A DNA stretch of 64,000 bases from Voacanga thouarsii (taxonomy: Eukaryota; Streptophyta; Magnoliopsida; Gentianales; Apocynaceae), in contig JANUWF010001101.1 of assembly GCA_026120185.1 (NCBI GenBank), forward strand, positions 2,046,001 through 2,110,000, in the 5' to 3' direction. The position numbers were made by a program, and so were the translations under genes. Within the stretch, counting starts at the first letter, position 1, and each line of letters begins with the position of its first letter. Positions 1 through 10,701 of the stretch are shown here, piece by piece. Under the pieces are notes generated by a model that saw only the letters and a list, made by a program, of their open reading frames with translations, had not been told where the DNA came from and searched no databases.

Positions 1-543
1 AATAAAATTGGCTTGAATAAATCAAACAACCTAATTGTCTAAGAATTAAGGAAAGCTAGAGCTTAAAAATGGTATGAATCCCTTAGAAGTTTTTGTAGGG
101 CACAAGAGTAGGATTAGAACATTCCTATTATGTCTCTCCAAGGACAATATTCCTACTCTTCCCTAAATCATGCAAGGGTCGAAATATAGCCTTCCTACAC
201 AAAAATAAAATTTAATTATGCTAAAGCTGCAATGATGGAATTTGAACCCAAGACCTAAAGAATTAATTCCAAAGCTCTAACCACTAAACCAAAACAACTC
301 TTATTCTTATTTTCTCTCCTTAATATTTTTCCTATTTAATCTTCATGCTATCTCCCTATTCTCACCTCAAGAAAAAATTATCATTTTGCCCTTCTTACTC
401 AACAACTACAATTAAGCCATCTAAACTACAAATCACATATCCAAGGCACATAAAATCATATAAAATATATTTATGCGTGTAAAAAAATATGCTATACATC
501 CCAACCCCCTTATTTTAAGGTTAGCTTTAGCCAGGGTTTCACA
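1..543 (-). mobile_element. Gypsy A 3' LTR, head portion, cut by window start
   Basis: On the minus strand this stretch begins TGTGAAACCC directly after a polypurine tract, which marks the 5' edge of a 3' LTR. The same sequence recurs at 10411-10954 (same strand) and at 6691-7230 (opposite strand), so three copies of this LTR head are in the window. The rest of the LTR lies before base 1. It includes a tRNA-like block described separately. No coding sequence is seen. Confidence 0.85.
237..291 (-). other. tRNA-like A/B-box block in LTR (copy 1)
   Basis: On the minus strand a TGGTTTAGTGG A-box-like sequence (281-291) is followed by GGTTCAAATTCC, a B-box match (237-248), with the two starts 43 bases apart as in a real tRNA gene. 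Two other LTR copies carry the same block. It probably derives from a tRNA or a tRNA-type SINE; whether it still recruits Pol III is unknown. Confidence 0.65.
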
Positions 544-557
544 TCCTTCCCTCTTTA
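544..557 (-). other. Polypurine tract of gypsy A
   Basis: On the minus strand a purine-rich run (AAAGAGGGAAGGA) stands immediately before the LTR start TGTGAAACCC. Just upstream is GGAACGAAATTCTT, a sequence usually found at this point in Tekay/del-type chromoviruses. It would prime plus-strand DNA synthesis. Confidence 0.8.
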
Positions 558-599
558 GAAGAATTTCGTTCCAAAATTTAGGCATACCTTTACTTCAGA

Positions 600-1110
600 T
601 TGGGATACTTCTGCTTAACCCACTCTTCTGATTCGCATGTGGCATCTCGCGTGCCATGATGCTCCTACTGAACCTTGACCATCGATCTGCGGATGCGCCG
701 TCGTACTAAACTTAAGACTCGACCCCATTTCTTCCTGAAACTTACCCCAGAAACGAGATGTAAACCTCGGGTCTCGGTCAGACATAATACTCGAAGATAC
801 TCCATGCAGTCGGACTATTTCTTGCACATAAGTCTAAGCCAGCTTCTCCATTGAGTCTTTTACATTCACTGGTATAAAATGAGCCGATTTGGTCAGTCGA
901 TCCACCACTACCCATATGGCGTCTTTCTGGGTCCTTAACATAGGAAGTCCGGTGACAAAATCCATGATCACCTCCTCCCACTTCCATTCCGGTACTGGTA
1001 ATGGTTGCAATAGTCCCACTGACTTCTTGTGCTCCACTTTGACTTTCTGACAGGTGAGACAGGTCGAGACGTATTTGATCACATCCCGCTTCATTCCAGG
1101 CCACCAATAG
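600..1110 (-). pseudogene. Gypsy A integrase with chromodomain remnant
   Basis: Minus-strand frames give a Ty3/gypsy integrase. A CLTCQKVK zinc-binding segment is followed by the core with VVDRLTKSAHF and [13 protein letters not shown], the regions of the first two catalytic aspartates. The reading stops being integrase just after HPQIDGQ (near 690). It jumps to [14 protein letters not shown] (about 607-650), which resembles the end of a retrotransposon chromodomain (typically an ATWE..E....YP.L pattern). The third catalytic residue region, the C-terminal integrase part and most of the chromodomain are therefore missing. In-frame stops also occur, for example between MEKLA and TYVQEI. This supports assignment to the chromovirus branch and shows the element is dead. 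Confidence 0.85.
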
Positions 1111-1433
1111 GCCCTCTTCAGATCCTAGTACATCTTGACTTCCCCCGGATGAATGGCGTACTTGCTCTTGTGCGCTTCTTCCAAAATTCTGTCCTTCAAT
1201 CGCTGCTCTCCAGGTACACACAACCGATCCCTGAAATATAAAACTCCCACCTCGTTTTGCCAGAATTCACTGCCTTGCCACTTGAGCTCCTTATCCTTGA
1301 AAAGCTGAAGCTCTGCATTGCTTTGTTAAGCTTCCACGATTTCCCGTCTTAGATCCGATACCAACTTCAGGTTGCTAACAACGATTCTCTTCTCTTGCAC
1401 TTCCACCCTTCTGTCTAACACTTCCTGAACCAC

Positions 1434-2003
1434 TTAAATTTCTTGCACTCTTAGTCTGACCATTCCAACTTTTCTGCTCAGTACATCAGCTACAACATTG
1501 GCCTTCCTGGGATGATAGTTGATCGGACAACGATACTCTTCCAAGAATTCCATCCATCTTCGTTGCCTCAAATTCAAATTCTTCTGTATGAAGATGTACT
1601 TCAGACTTTTGTGGTCAGTGAACACTTCATATTCAGCTCCGTACAGGTAGTGTCACAATTTCTTTAGGGCGAACACAATGGCTACCAGCTCCAGATCGTG
1701 AGTAGGATAGTTGACTTCATGGGGTCTCAGCTTTCGAGAAGCATAAGTGATCACTTTCCGATCTTGCATCAATACTGCTCCCAATCCTTCTTTCGAGGCA
1801 TCGGTATACAACGCGTAAGGCTCATCTTCCTCTGGCAGACTCAATACCGATGCTGTCATCAACCTTCTCTTCAGCTCTTGGAAACTCTGCTCACATTTCT
1901 CACTCCATACAAATGGAACATTCTTTCTCAGCAGTCGTGTCATAGGCGATGCGAGCATTGAAAACCCTTTGATGAATCTCCTGTAGTAACCAGTCAATCT
2001 CAA
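1434..2003 (-). pseudogene. Gypsy A RNase H domain
   Basis: Two minus-strand frames, 1653-2003 and 1434-1625, join across a stop. They encode the connection and RNase H of a Ty3/gypsy polymerase. Diagnostic segments are [30 protein letters not shown] (first catalytic aspartate), [19 protein letters not shown], and [12 protein letters not shown] followed by [10 protein letters not shown]. The enzyme removes RNA from the RNA-DNA hybrid during reverse transcription. The pattern of these motifs is of the Tekay/del chromovirus type. A stop separates the two halves and another separates this part from the RT. Confidence 0.9.
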
Positions 2004-2033
2004 GAAACTTCGAATCTCGGCAACGCTCTCCGG

Positions 2034-2850
2034 TTACTTCCAGTCCGACACTGCTTCAACCTTTGCTGGGTCTACCTTGATTCCCTCCTTAGTCACCACA
2101 TGGCCAAGAAATGCTACACTATCCAGCCAGAATTCACACTTGCTAAACTTGGCGTACAGCTTGTGTTCCCGCAGCTTCTCCAATAGGAGCTTCAGATGCT
2201 CCGTATGCTCCGTATGCTCCTCCAGACTCTTGGAGTAAATCAGAATGTCGTCGATGAAAACTACCATGAACTTGTCCAGATAGGGTCGGAACACTCAGTG
2301 CACTAAGTCCATGAATACTGCTGGAGCATTGGTCACCCCAAACGGCATTACTACAAACTCATAATGCCCATATCTAGTGATGAAGACCATCTTGGAGGTA
2401 TCCTCCTTTTTTATCCGCACTTGATAGTACCCTTGCCTCAGGTCCAATTTGGAGTAGCAACTGGATCCTTGCAGCTGGTCGAACAGCTCATCAATCAGCG
2501 GTAGGGGATACTTGTTCTTAATCGTCAAGTTGTTCAAACCCCGATAGTTGATACATAGTCTCAGAGTCCCATTCTTCTTCTTCACAAATAGCACAGGCGC
2601 TCCCCAAGGTGACATGCTAGGTTTGATGTAGCCTTGCTTCACCAACTCTTCTAACTGTTCCTTCATCTCTTTCAGCTCTGCCGGTGCCATCCGGTACGGG
2701 GTTCGAGATACTGGTTCCGCTCCCGAAACTAGGTCAATGGTGAATTCTATTTCTCGGCTGTGAGGTAGAGAAGCAAGTTCCGCTAGGAACACATCGGGAA
2801 AGTCCCTTCACCACCTCGGTGTCCTCCAGAGTACACTGGTCCTTCGACTT
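2034..2850 (-). pseudogene. Gypsy A reverse transcriptase
   Basis: Frames 2295-2792 and 2034-2294 on the minus strand cover the RT palm and fingers: [66 protein letters not shown], and the catalytic loop as [15 protein letters not shown] stop separates the halves; the usual family residue there is arginine, so CGA to TGA (a typical methyl-CpG change) is likely. A 9-base tandem duplication gives a repeated EHT in the text after the catalytic loop. It copies element RNA into DNA in the intact family. This copy cannot make a full protein. Confidence 0.92.
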
Positions 2851-2984
2851 GTTTATTACATAAATTAGGTATCCTTGACATCCTTACTTCAGCAATTTCT
2901 GGACCTTAGCCCTCGCTATCAAATACTTTAATTCCTTTACCTTTTGCCATCAAATTCCAACACATCACAACTCGGTCTAATGAA

Positions 2985-3263
2985 TTAGACCGATTTACTC
3001 TTACAGTCTATCCTAGCCCCATGCTTGGCTAACCAATGCATCCTCAATATCAAATCATAATTTTCAATATCCAATACTATCAAATCTCTCTCCAGACTTT
3101 CTCTCCCCACATCAATTTTACAGTTTTTCACATACCGATCCGCTTGCACCATTTTCCTCAAAGGTGTGCTTACTACTAAAGTAAAAAGTAGCTCCACTCT
3201 CGGATGCTCCCATGGGGTTGGCTTTATTAGGCCCCGGATTTTGAGCCGGATTTCCTTGCCCAA
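2985..3263 (-). pseudogene. Gypsy A protease remnant, active site missing
   Basis: The frame contains CKIDVGRESLERDLIVLD and YDLILRMHWLAKHGARIDC, the C-terminal half of the retropepsin-like protease of plant chromoviruses. The expected N-terminal half with the catalytic D-T/S-G motif and following hydrophobic strand is absent. The sequence runs from a gag-like tail directly into the later half, so an internal deletion is likely. The protease normally matures Gag-Pol. Confidence 0.75.
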
Positions 3264-4297
3264 CCCGGCGCAACTTAGGGCAAGTGTTCTGCAGGTGGTT
3301 CAGGTCGCCGCAGTGAAAACATTTACATTCATCTCTTTTGAACCAACAATTCTTCTCTGTGTTGCCCCTTTTCCCATACTGCCAGCATGATGGAAGGTTC
3401 TGAGCAGGACTAACTGGTGCTGTCCGGGCTTGCTTTCCCGATTCTTCCACTGTTGGTTAGCGGGGCACTTGTTGGGTTGTTGTCCCTAGAAGTGTCCTTG
3501 CGGCTATCTTGGTGGCTAGAAAGGCCTCGCCGCCATCCTGTTGCGATCCTCATTTTTAGTTTGGGTGGCTGTGTCTACGGACCCTGAATAGGTCGTCGAT
3601 GGAGAAGGTGCCAACGCCCTCCTCAATTCCAGCTTCAGCCCCTTGACGAACTAACTCATCCTATTCTGTTCAGTGTCTACCAATCTCTTGCAGTACTTCG
3701 ACAGCTGGGTGAATCGTGCTGCGTACTGGGCCACTGACATGCCTCATTGCTTCAAGTTCTGAAATTCGTCCTCCTATTTTTCCACTACCCACTGAGGGAT
3801 GTACTCCACTCTGAAGGCTTCAACGAAATTAGACCATGTCTATTCCTACTTGACCATGTCCCAGTCGTCTTGAATTCGCTGCCACCATGCCTGAGTTGGG
3901 CCTCTCAAATGGAATGCCGCAAACTTAACCATCCACTCCTCGGTGTACTGGAGAGTTGCAAATATATCCTCCATCTGCTCGATCCACTGCTCTGCCTTCT
4001 AGTCTTGCTCAGCTTCGCCCAAGAATACGGGCGGTTAAAACTTTAGAAACCATTCTAACGCCTCATCTTCTCCCTTGGGGTTCCTCTGTCAGTCAGTGTC
4101 TGCAAAATCTCTATCATCTTACTGAATGATTGGCCCATTGACACATCAACCAGTGTTCCAGACCCCATTCCCATATCCGGATAACTCCCACTACCCCGGT
4201 TAGGTGACTGCATCTGCGTTGTTTCTACTTCTGGTGCCACATGATCTGCTTCCGGATTCCTTCTGCCTGATGAAGCTACACGGCGCTTGGGTACCAT
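3118..4297 (-). pseudogene. Gypsy A gag with CCHC zinc knuckle
   Basis: A start codon at 4297 opens MVPKRRVASSGRRN. Further on, interrupted minus-strand frames read AEQWIEQMEDIFATLQYTEE and GPTQAWWQRIQDDWD, the retrotransposon gag core. A zinc knuckle CFHCGDLNHLQNTC follows near 3285-3325. Several in-frame stops and at least one frame change lie between about 3450 and 4055. Gag forms the virus-like particle and binds RNA through the knuckle. An open frame seen on the opposite strand at 3747-4046 is only a shadow of this gene. Confidence 0.85.
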
Positions 4298-4552
4298 TCT
4301 AAACCATACTCAAATGATAAGTTTATGTATTCATTGATTAAATCATTTTAGTTGAGCATGCATCCACAGTCAGATATAAGTAATAGGAAATCAGATGCAG
4401 GTTTTTGTCTAAGGAATTGCTCATAAATTTGCTTTTAAAACTTGATTTGCATAAATTCAAAATTTCAACAGAAAACAGAATTAAAATTCCTTAACATAAA
4501 AGTTCACGGAAAACAGTAAATGAACTTTCGGATCAAAATGACTCTTAGTCCT
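4298..4552 (-). other. Spacer between pre-gag ORF and gag of gypsy A
   Basis: About 255 AT-rich bases separate the stop of the extra ORF from the gag start codon. I see no reading frame, repeat or clear signal in it. It would be untranslated leader or an intercistronic gap in the element RNA. Confidence 0.5.
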
Positions 4553-5074
4553 CTAGTCTTTATCAGAATCCTCAAAATCAGTCTCATATAACCATCCCCC
4601 ATAATTCTTAGAAAAGTCTACCCCAACCCCACTGGCAAACCCCTTCATTGGCTCCTTCCCGAGGCGCCTAGAACTCTTCCCGAGCTCAACTCGGTTGGGA
4701 GGAGGAATGAAAGAAGACCTAGGTGGAGACTCATAATCTATTTCCCTCGGGTCATCACTATCTACTGATAAGTCCACTATAGGACTAGGAGGGTGGGGTA
4801 CATGCTCCATGGCTATCACCTCATCTTCACTGTCAGAACTTATGTCTATCACTGGAATTGGGGGTGGCTTATGGATCGGGACCTCATCATCACTGCTATC
4901 CTCCAAAGGGATAACTGGCTGAGGAGCAGGTTGGGAAACTGGAAGGTCTTCTGGGTAAATAGGAATAAGAGGATGCCACTGCTGCCCATTCCTCGCGGTT
5001 CTAAGTATTCTAACCATCCTACAACATAAACATGATAGGTTAGATAAAGATTTTATCTTAAATAAATAGAACAT
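4553..5074 (-). CDS. Pre-gag acidic ORF with SIM-like motifs (gypsy A)
   Basis: An open minus-strand frame of 173 codons begins 27 bases after the primer binding site and ends before gag. The first Met is at 5074; Met20 (MVRILRTARNG) is an alternative start. The product is proline-rich and acidic, with no membrane segment or zinc finger. Three similar segments each join a hydrophobic core to serine/acid runs: VIPLEDSSDDE (54-64), VIDISSDSEDE (75-85) and IVDLSVDSDD (99-108). These fit the general form of SUMO-interacting motifs. The frame is intact although gag and pol are heavily broken, which may be chance or recent constraint. I do not recognise a family. Binding to SUMO is inference. Confidence 0.6.
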   Translation of the reverse strand: MFYLFKIKSLSNLSCLCCRMVRILRTARNGQQWHPLIPIYPEDLPVSQPAPQPVIPLEDSSDDEVPIHKPPPIPVIDISSDSEDEVIAMEHVPHPPSPIVDLSVDSDDPREIDYESPPRSSFIPPPNRVELGKSSRRLGKEPMKGFASGVGVDFSKNYGGWLYETDFEDSDKD

Positions 5075-5100
5075 ATACTATCAATATTTGCCTAAACCTA

Positions 5101-5113
5101 GGCTCTGATACCA
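5101..5113 (-). other. Primer binding site, tRNA-Met type (gypsy A)
   Basis: The minus strand reads TGGTATCAGAGCC, the standard complement of the 3' end of initiator tRNA-Met used by many plant LTR elements. It lies three bases inside the LTR edge at 5116. It fixes the element's orientation and the end of its 5' LTR. Confidence 0.9.
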
Positions 5114-5115
5114 CT

Positions 5116-6690
5116 TGTAACACCCCACTACCTAGGCCCAACAAGGCCGGGGATGTCGCCACATCCAAAGGATAAGAGGTCTTTATAACTAGGTTACACA
5201 ATTAGAATAATAGAAATAAAACAATACTTAAAACTTATTACAATCCAAGAATTCAAAAACAAATCTAAAATAGAAATTGTTCACTCTCAACTCCCAAAGC
5301 ATTACACAAAATAAATATCAGAAAATCTTCCAAGGCAGGCAACAACTAGCTACTCATCCCCATACAGGATCGACCTAAATCATGGTAAAAAGGGTGATGA
5401 GATAAAAAAATCTCAGTAAGTCCGTGTGTGTTTTGAGTGTCCAATGAAAACAGTTCGTGAATGCAAGATGTAAAATCTTCATAAGAGAAATACTGGCAAG
5501 CAATAAACAATAGTCAAAATCAAAAGTGGTGTTTTAACTTTTCCAACCATACATGTTCAACAAAATCAACCACTCAAAAGGTAGTCATGCGTTACCACAC
5601 GTTGGGCCCCATAACCATGCAATGGTCAGAATGCCACACTTTGTGAAAAGTAGGTGATAGGCCTACCGGGTGAGATACTCCTCATTCTCTATACCCAAAC
5701 AAAACTGGTTGTCCATTCCGGTAACACACAGTCTATCTGACTGAAACTTGCTAGCTCGAACCGGCACGACCTACTGAACTGACATCTTATTCGGGGAGGA
5801 CTTATCTCTCAAAGGTGGCCACCTAATGAGAGACTTACCCTAACCCATCAAAGACTAATCCTAGCAGTCCACCCTTATTGAGTACTCAACGTAATTTATT
5901 CCACTTGGTGGAAAATGAATAAAACATAGTTCCACTTGAAAATGGCAATTAAGGATTTCCAAAGTTTGGGGCAAATTTGGTTTTAGAAAGAGCTTTAGGG
6001 TTTGAGGAAAACTACCCCTTGATTTTCAAATAATTTGTTTGCCTGAAATGAGAAAAGAGATAATCCTCAATTGCCTTTACAGAAGTGAGTGTCCACGCAC
6101 TCTACATTTGACTTGCCATAGTAATCATTTTGCATCAAATAGGTTTTATGTAGGAGCTTACCTGATCCTTTGCTCGAGATAAAATAAAGGTGTCCAACAG
6201 CTAACCGAACCCCGCCTAGGGTAAATATAAGCCATAATTAAACTCAAGCCAAAATTCACTTTCACAAATAATCCTAACTCAACTTACTACAATCATGATC
6301 CTAGAGTCCCAAGCTTTAAGGCTAGATAATAAATAAAGGGTTTATAAGATAAGTCTAGTTTGGTATTAAAATAATTAGGGTTTTGGGAAATAGGTACTAA
6401 TAAGTTGAAGGTTTAAATCTTGCTATAAATAAATTAGAGTTTATTTGATAAAGGGTCCTAGGTGGTATTATGTAAAATAATAATCTATTAATAATTAATT
6501 GTTAGAAAATAATTGGTAACTAAAATTAGTTGTAAGTAAATTTTAATGGTTTCGATTAAAAGATAATAAATAAATTTTAATAGTAGTTTTGAATATAAGA
6601 CTTACAAAATTAATATTTTACCTATTATGAATATTTATATAAAATGCTTTATTATTATTTTCTATATATTTTATTTTATATAATATCTTA
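5116..6690 (-). mobile_element. Gypsy A 5' LTR, tail portion
   Basis: The plus strand starts TGTAACACCCC at the primer site, so on the minus strand the LTR ends GGGGTGTTACA. The first 780 bases share scattered identity with the tail of the gypsy B LTR, for example a stretch near TTATTGAGTACTCAACG (about 5875). The LTR head TGTGAAACCC expected at its other end is not met in this orientation. At 6691 an LTR head begins in the opposite orientation. No coding sequence is seen. Confidence 0.75.
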
Positions 6691-6943
6691 TGTGAAACCC
6701 CAGTCGAAACCAACCTTAGAGTAAGGGGGTTGAGATGCATATCATATTTTCTTGAATGTATAAATATATTTTTATATGATTTTATGTGCCTTGGATATGT
6801 GTTTTATAGTCTTGAGGGCTTATTTATGTTTATTGAATAAGAAGGGTAAAATAGTAATTTTTACTTGAGGTGAAAATAGGGAGATAGCTTGAGGATTAAA
6901 TAGGAAAAATATTTTGGAGAGAAAATGAGAACAAGAGTTGTTG

Positions 6944-6998
6944 TGGTTTAGTGGTTAGAGCTTTATAATTAATTCTTAAGGTCTTGGGTTCAAATTCC
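6944..6998 (+). other. tRNA-like A/B-box block in LTR (copy 2)
   Basis: A-box-like TGGTTTAGTGG (6944-6954) and B-box GGTTCAAATTCC (6987-6998) start 43 bases apart. The D stem pairs as GTTT with GAGC, and the T stem pairs at four of five positions around the loop TTCAAAT. The acceptor arm does not pair. It resembles a decayed tRNA or SINE head embedded in the LTR, not a working tRNA gene. Confidence 0.7.
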
Positions 6999-8310
6999 AT
7001 CATTGGAGCTTTAGCATGATTAAATTTTATTTTTGTTTGGGAAGGTTGTATTTTCGGCCTTGTGTGCTTTAGAGAAGAGTAGAGGTGTTGTCCTAGGGGA
7101 GACATGATAGGAGTATCCTAATCCTACTCTTGTGCCATACAAAAGCTTCTAAGGGATTCATACCTTTTTTAATCTATCGCTTTCTTTAATTCTTAGACAA
7201 TTAGGTTGTTTGATTTGCTCAAGCCAATTTCATTCCAGAAAAATTCCAGCAAAGTGCTGTGACTTTGAAGGTTTCGAAAATGTCCATATGGGTCATCTTG
7301 TTGGCCAAAAATGGGGAGGAGTTTTGGAAGGTTCCCAAGAGAATTTATCTCCATGGTTAAACCTTCAAAACTCCAACCTAGCTGTGTTCATTTCCTTCAT
7401 GTGTAAACTGAAAATTTTTCTAGCTTCTTGTCCAGTCCAAGTGTCAAAATTTTCAGTCTCCTTTACCTCTCAAATTCTGCCAGAAAAATGTCCATTTCAC
7501 TCAGCTTGAAGACTGAAAATCCTAGCCAAAATCGAGCTATACAAATGTTGTGCAAACCAGAAAATTTTCTGGGCAAATTCGCAGCCTAGGTGAGCTTAAA
7601 CTATGTTGTTTTCTTCCAATTTTCTCCCAGCACCTTAGCCATGTTTTTCCTCCATAAAGAAGGCTGGAAACCAGCCTTGAAAGACCTTTGAATACCCCTT
7701 CAAATCCGCTGCAAACTGACTGAACAATGGCAGAAAAATCTGCCCAGAATTTTCCTTCAAACTTGCGAAAATCACTGAACAGAAATTCAATCTTGTTCCT
7801 TTTTTAGCCTTGTCCGAAATCTTCATCATTTTTCTGTACAAACTTCCCTTGAACAGCCATGAACTGAGCTCCATCATCTTCCCCAACCTTCTGCTCGAAA
7901 AACCTGTCCATGGCTGCCCCTAAAGTATCTCCATCAATTACTCCAATCAAGCTCTTGATTGAAGACCAAAATCCCAACAAACAAGTTTAGTAAACTACCA
8001 TAAATCATCCCTCAAATAACCAGAAATCTCCTCACCATTGTACTCCATATTTTCAGCCACCATTAAGCTTCTTCAAACAGCTTTCATCCAGCAAAAACTC
8101 TGAGCAACCAGCCCACCATTAGAGCTTCCCAAAAGCTCTCCATTGATCAAGATCTTCTCACCATATTTTGTTTCCAAATTTAGTTTCCTAAAATATTCTT
8201 TTAGGATTTCAAACAACCAGCTTTCCTTTTTCCTTTCAAATCAGAAAATTCAACTTCCTAAACCCTCCAAATCAGTTGGCCACTCCCTCCTACATAGAAT
8301 TTCGGCCAGC

Positions 8311-9339
8311 CCTCTCCCTAATCTCCCTATTCTCTCGATTCTCTCCATTCTCTCCAAACCAAGAACACCTACTAACCCTCCTCACGCCTAAGACCACTCC
8401 AATCTTCTCCAAAACTCCAGATTACATCTACTCAACCCATTGGATCCATTTTTGCAATTTTTAATATCAAACTCCAAAATTCAACTCTCTCTCTTGAATT
8501 GAAAATCAGTATTTTTGTGAAGGCTCAAGAACACCTTCAAGGTAAACTTGTTCAATCAACTTCATCTTCACTAATCTTCAACCCCTAATGAATAAATATA
8601 TGTATAATCATACTAATGAACACTCTTTTTCTCTTTTCTCTCTCTCTCTCTCTCTCTTGGCCAAATGATTTCTTCAACAATGGCCATGTTCTCTTCATCT
8701 CTCTTAGACGGATCTAGTCTCCTAAGAGTAAGATCCATTCAAAACTACTCTAAGGGACTCATCAATTAAGTAAGCCTCTTCAACCCTCTTTTTAAATTCT
8801 AGATTCATATCTCTAGGATGATATTGGAAGGAGATGGATTATGATTTGGGTTTGACCATATGTTGTTGTGATGAGTTGAGATTGAAGCATGAATAAATGT
8901 GTGTATATGATGGAGATGGGATTAGTGCATGATGATTATTGGTCTTGGTTAGGTTATATGATGTTTTTAGGGTTTAATGCATGTCTTCATGTCGTGGGTA
9001 GTATATGTGATCAAGCATGTTAGAGATTATGTCACCTTTGGTGAATAGGGTTTATGTTCATGTATGATTGTTAAAGCCATGATAATGTTTATGTTAGTAG
9101 AGTTTGGATCATGTCTTGGTAAATTTAGATCTATGCCTTTATTCATGATTTGGTTGATTTGATGAATTGGAGTGGAGTATATGTTCATGATTGTGGTTAG
9201 CAAGTGGAAATATGATCATGACCTAGTTGTCCCTAAGCTAATTTTATTTCATCAATAAAATAATTAATACCATGATTTCTTCTAGTAAATTTCGAAAATC
9301 CTAAGAAAATGTGGATTTGGCCCATTATATAAAATAGTG
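8311..9339. other. Unpaired centre of the inverted repeat
   Basis: This kilobase is not shared between the arms. It has a CT-rich microsatellite (about 8638-8659), AT-rich text, and no frame that looks like a gene. If the structure is an LTR with an inverted insertion, this is the middle of the gypsy A LTR. Confidence 0.5.
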
Positions 9340-10646
9340 ATAGAAGCTGGCCGAAATTCTGTGGGAATAGGGTGGCCGAATTGTTTGAGAGGGTTTTGGC
9401 AATTGAATTTTCTGGTTTGAGAGGAAAAGGAAAATTGGTTGTTTGAAATCAAAAAAGAATATTTTAGGGAATCAATTTTGGAAACAAAATATGGTAAGAA
9501 GATCTTGGTCAATAGAGAGCTTTTGGAAGCTTCAATGGCCGGTTGTTTGTCTGTGATTTTTGCTGAGATGAATGATGGTTGAAGGAGCTTTAGAGTGGCT
9601 GAAAATATGATGTACAAGAGTGAAGGAATTTTCTGGTTGTTTAAGGTTTAACTCAGGGAAGGTTGCTGAAATTTTGGATTTCAATCAATGGTTTGATTGG
9701 AGTGATTGATGGAGATATTTTAGGACAGCCATAAGGACTGGTTTTCTAGCAGGATGCTGGGGAAGATGATGAAGCTCAGTTCATGACTGTTCAAGGGGAG
9801 TTTGTACAGAAAAATGGTGAAAGTTTCGGACAAGGCTAAAGAAGGAACAAAGCTGAAAAATCTTGAACAAATTTTCGCAAGTTTTCTAGAAATTTCGGGG
9901 CAGATTTTGCCACCATTTTTCAGTCAGTTTGCAGAAGATTTGAATGGTCATTCAGAGGTCCTTCAAGGCTGGTTTCCAACCTTCTTTATGGGGGAAAAAT
10001 GAGGTTGAGTTGCTGGGTGAAATACTGGAAGAAACAGCTTGGTTTTGGCTCACCAATGCTGCGAAAATTGTCCAGAAAATTTCCTGGTTTGCACAGTTTT
10101 TGTGCAGCTCGGTTTTAGCTGGGATTTTCAGTCTTCAAGCTGAGTGAATTGATCATTGTTCTGGCAGAATTTGAGAGGGAGAGATGGCTGAAATTTTTGA
10201 CACTTGGACTAATCAAGAGGCTGGACAAATTTCAGTTTACAACATGAAGAAAATGTACACAGCTAGGTTGGAGTTTTGAAGGTTCAACTATGGAGATTAA
10301 TTCTCTTGGGAACCTTCCAAAACCCCTCCCCATTTTCAGCCAACAAGATGACTCATATGGACATTTTCGAAACCTTCAAAGCCACATCACTTTGCTGGAA
10401 TTTTTTTTGGAATAAAATTAGCTTGTATAAATCAAACAACCTAATTGTCTAAGAATTAAGGAAAGCTAAAACTTAAAAAGGGTATGAATCCCTTAGAAGT
10501 TTTTATAGGGCACAAGAGTAGGATTAGGACATTCCTATCATGTCTCCCCTAGGACAACACTCCTACTCTTCTCTAAATCATGCAAGGGCCGAAATATAGC
10601 CTTCCTACACAAAAATAAAATTTAATCATGATAAAGCTCCAATGAT

Positions 10647-10701
10647 GGAATTTAAACCCAAGACCTCAAGAATTAATTCCAAAGCTCTAACCACTAAACC
10701 A
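10647..10701 (-). other. tRNA-like A/B-box block in LTR (copy 3)
   Basis: On the minus strand the A-box-like element (10691-10701) and a B-box with one change (GGTTTAAATTCC, 10647-10658) keep the same spacing as the other two copies. It is the most eroded in the B box. Confidence 0.6.

Noticed and set aside
778..1221. 147-codon minus-strand frame
   Set aside because: It is an alternate frame over the integrase, whose motifs read in another frame.
6937..7008. Functional tRNA gene in the LTR
   Set aside because: D and T arms pair but the acceptor arm does not, so only a tRNA-like remnant is claimed.
8143..8464. Two plus-strand open frames
   Set aside because: They lie in the left arm of the inverted repeat, have mirror counterparts at 9282-9617, and show no protein-like features.
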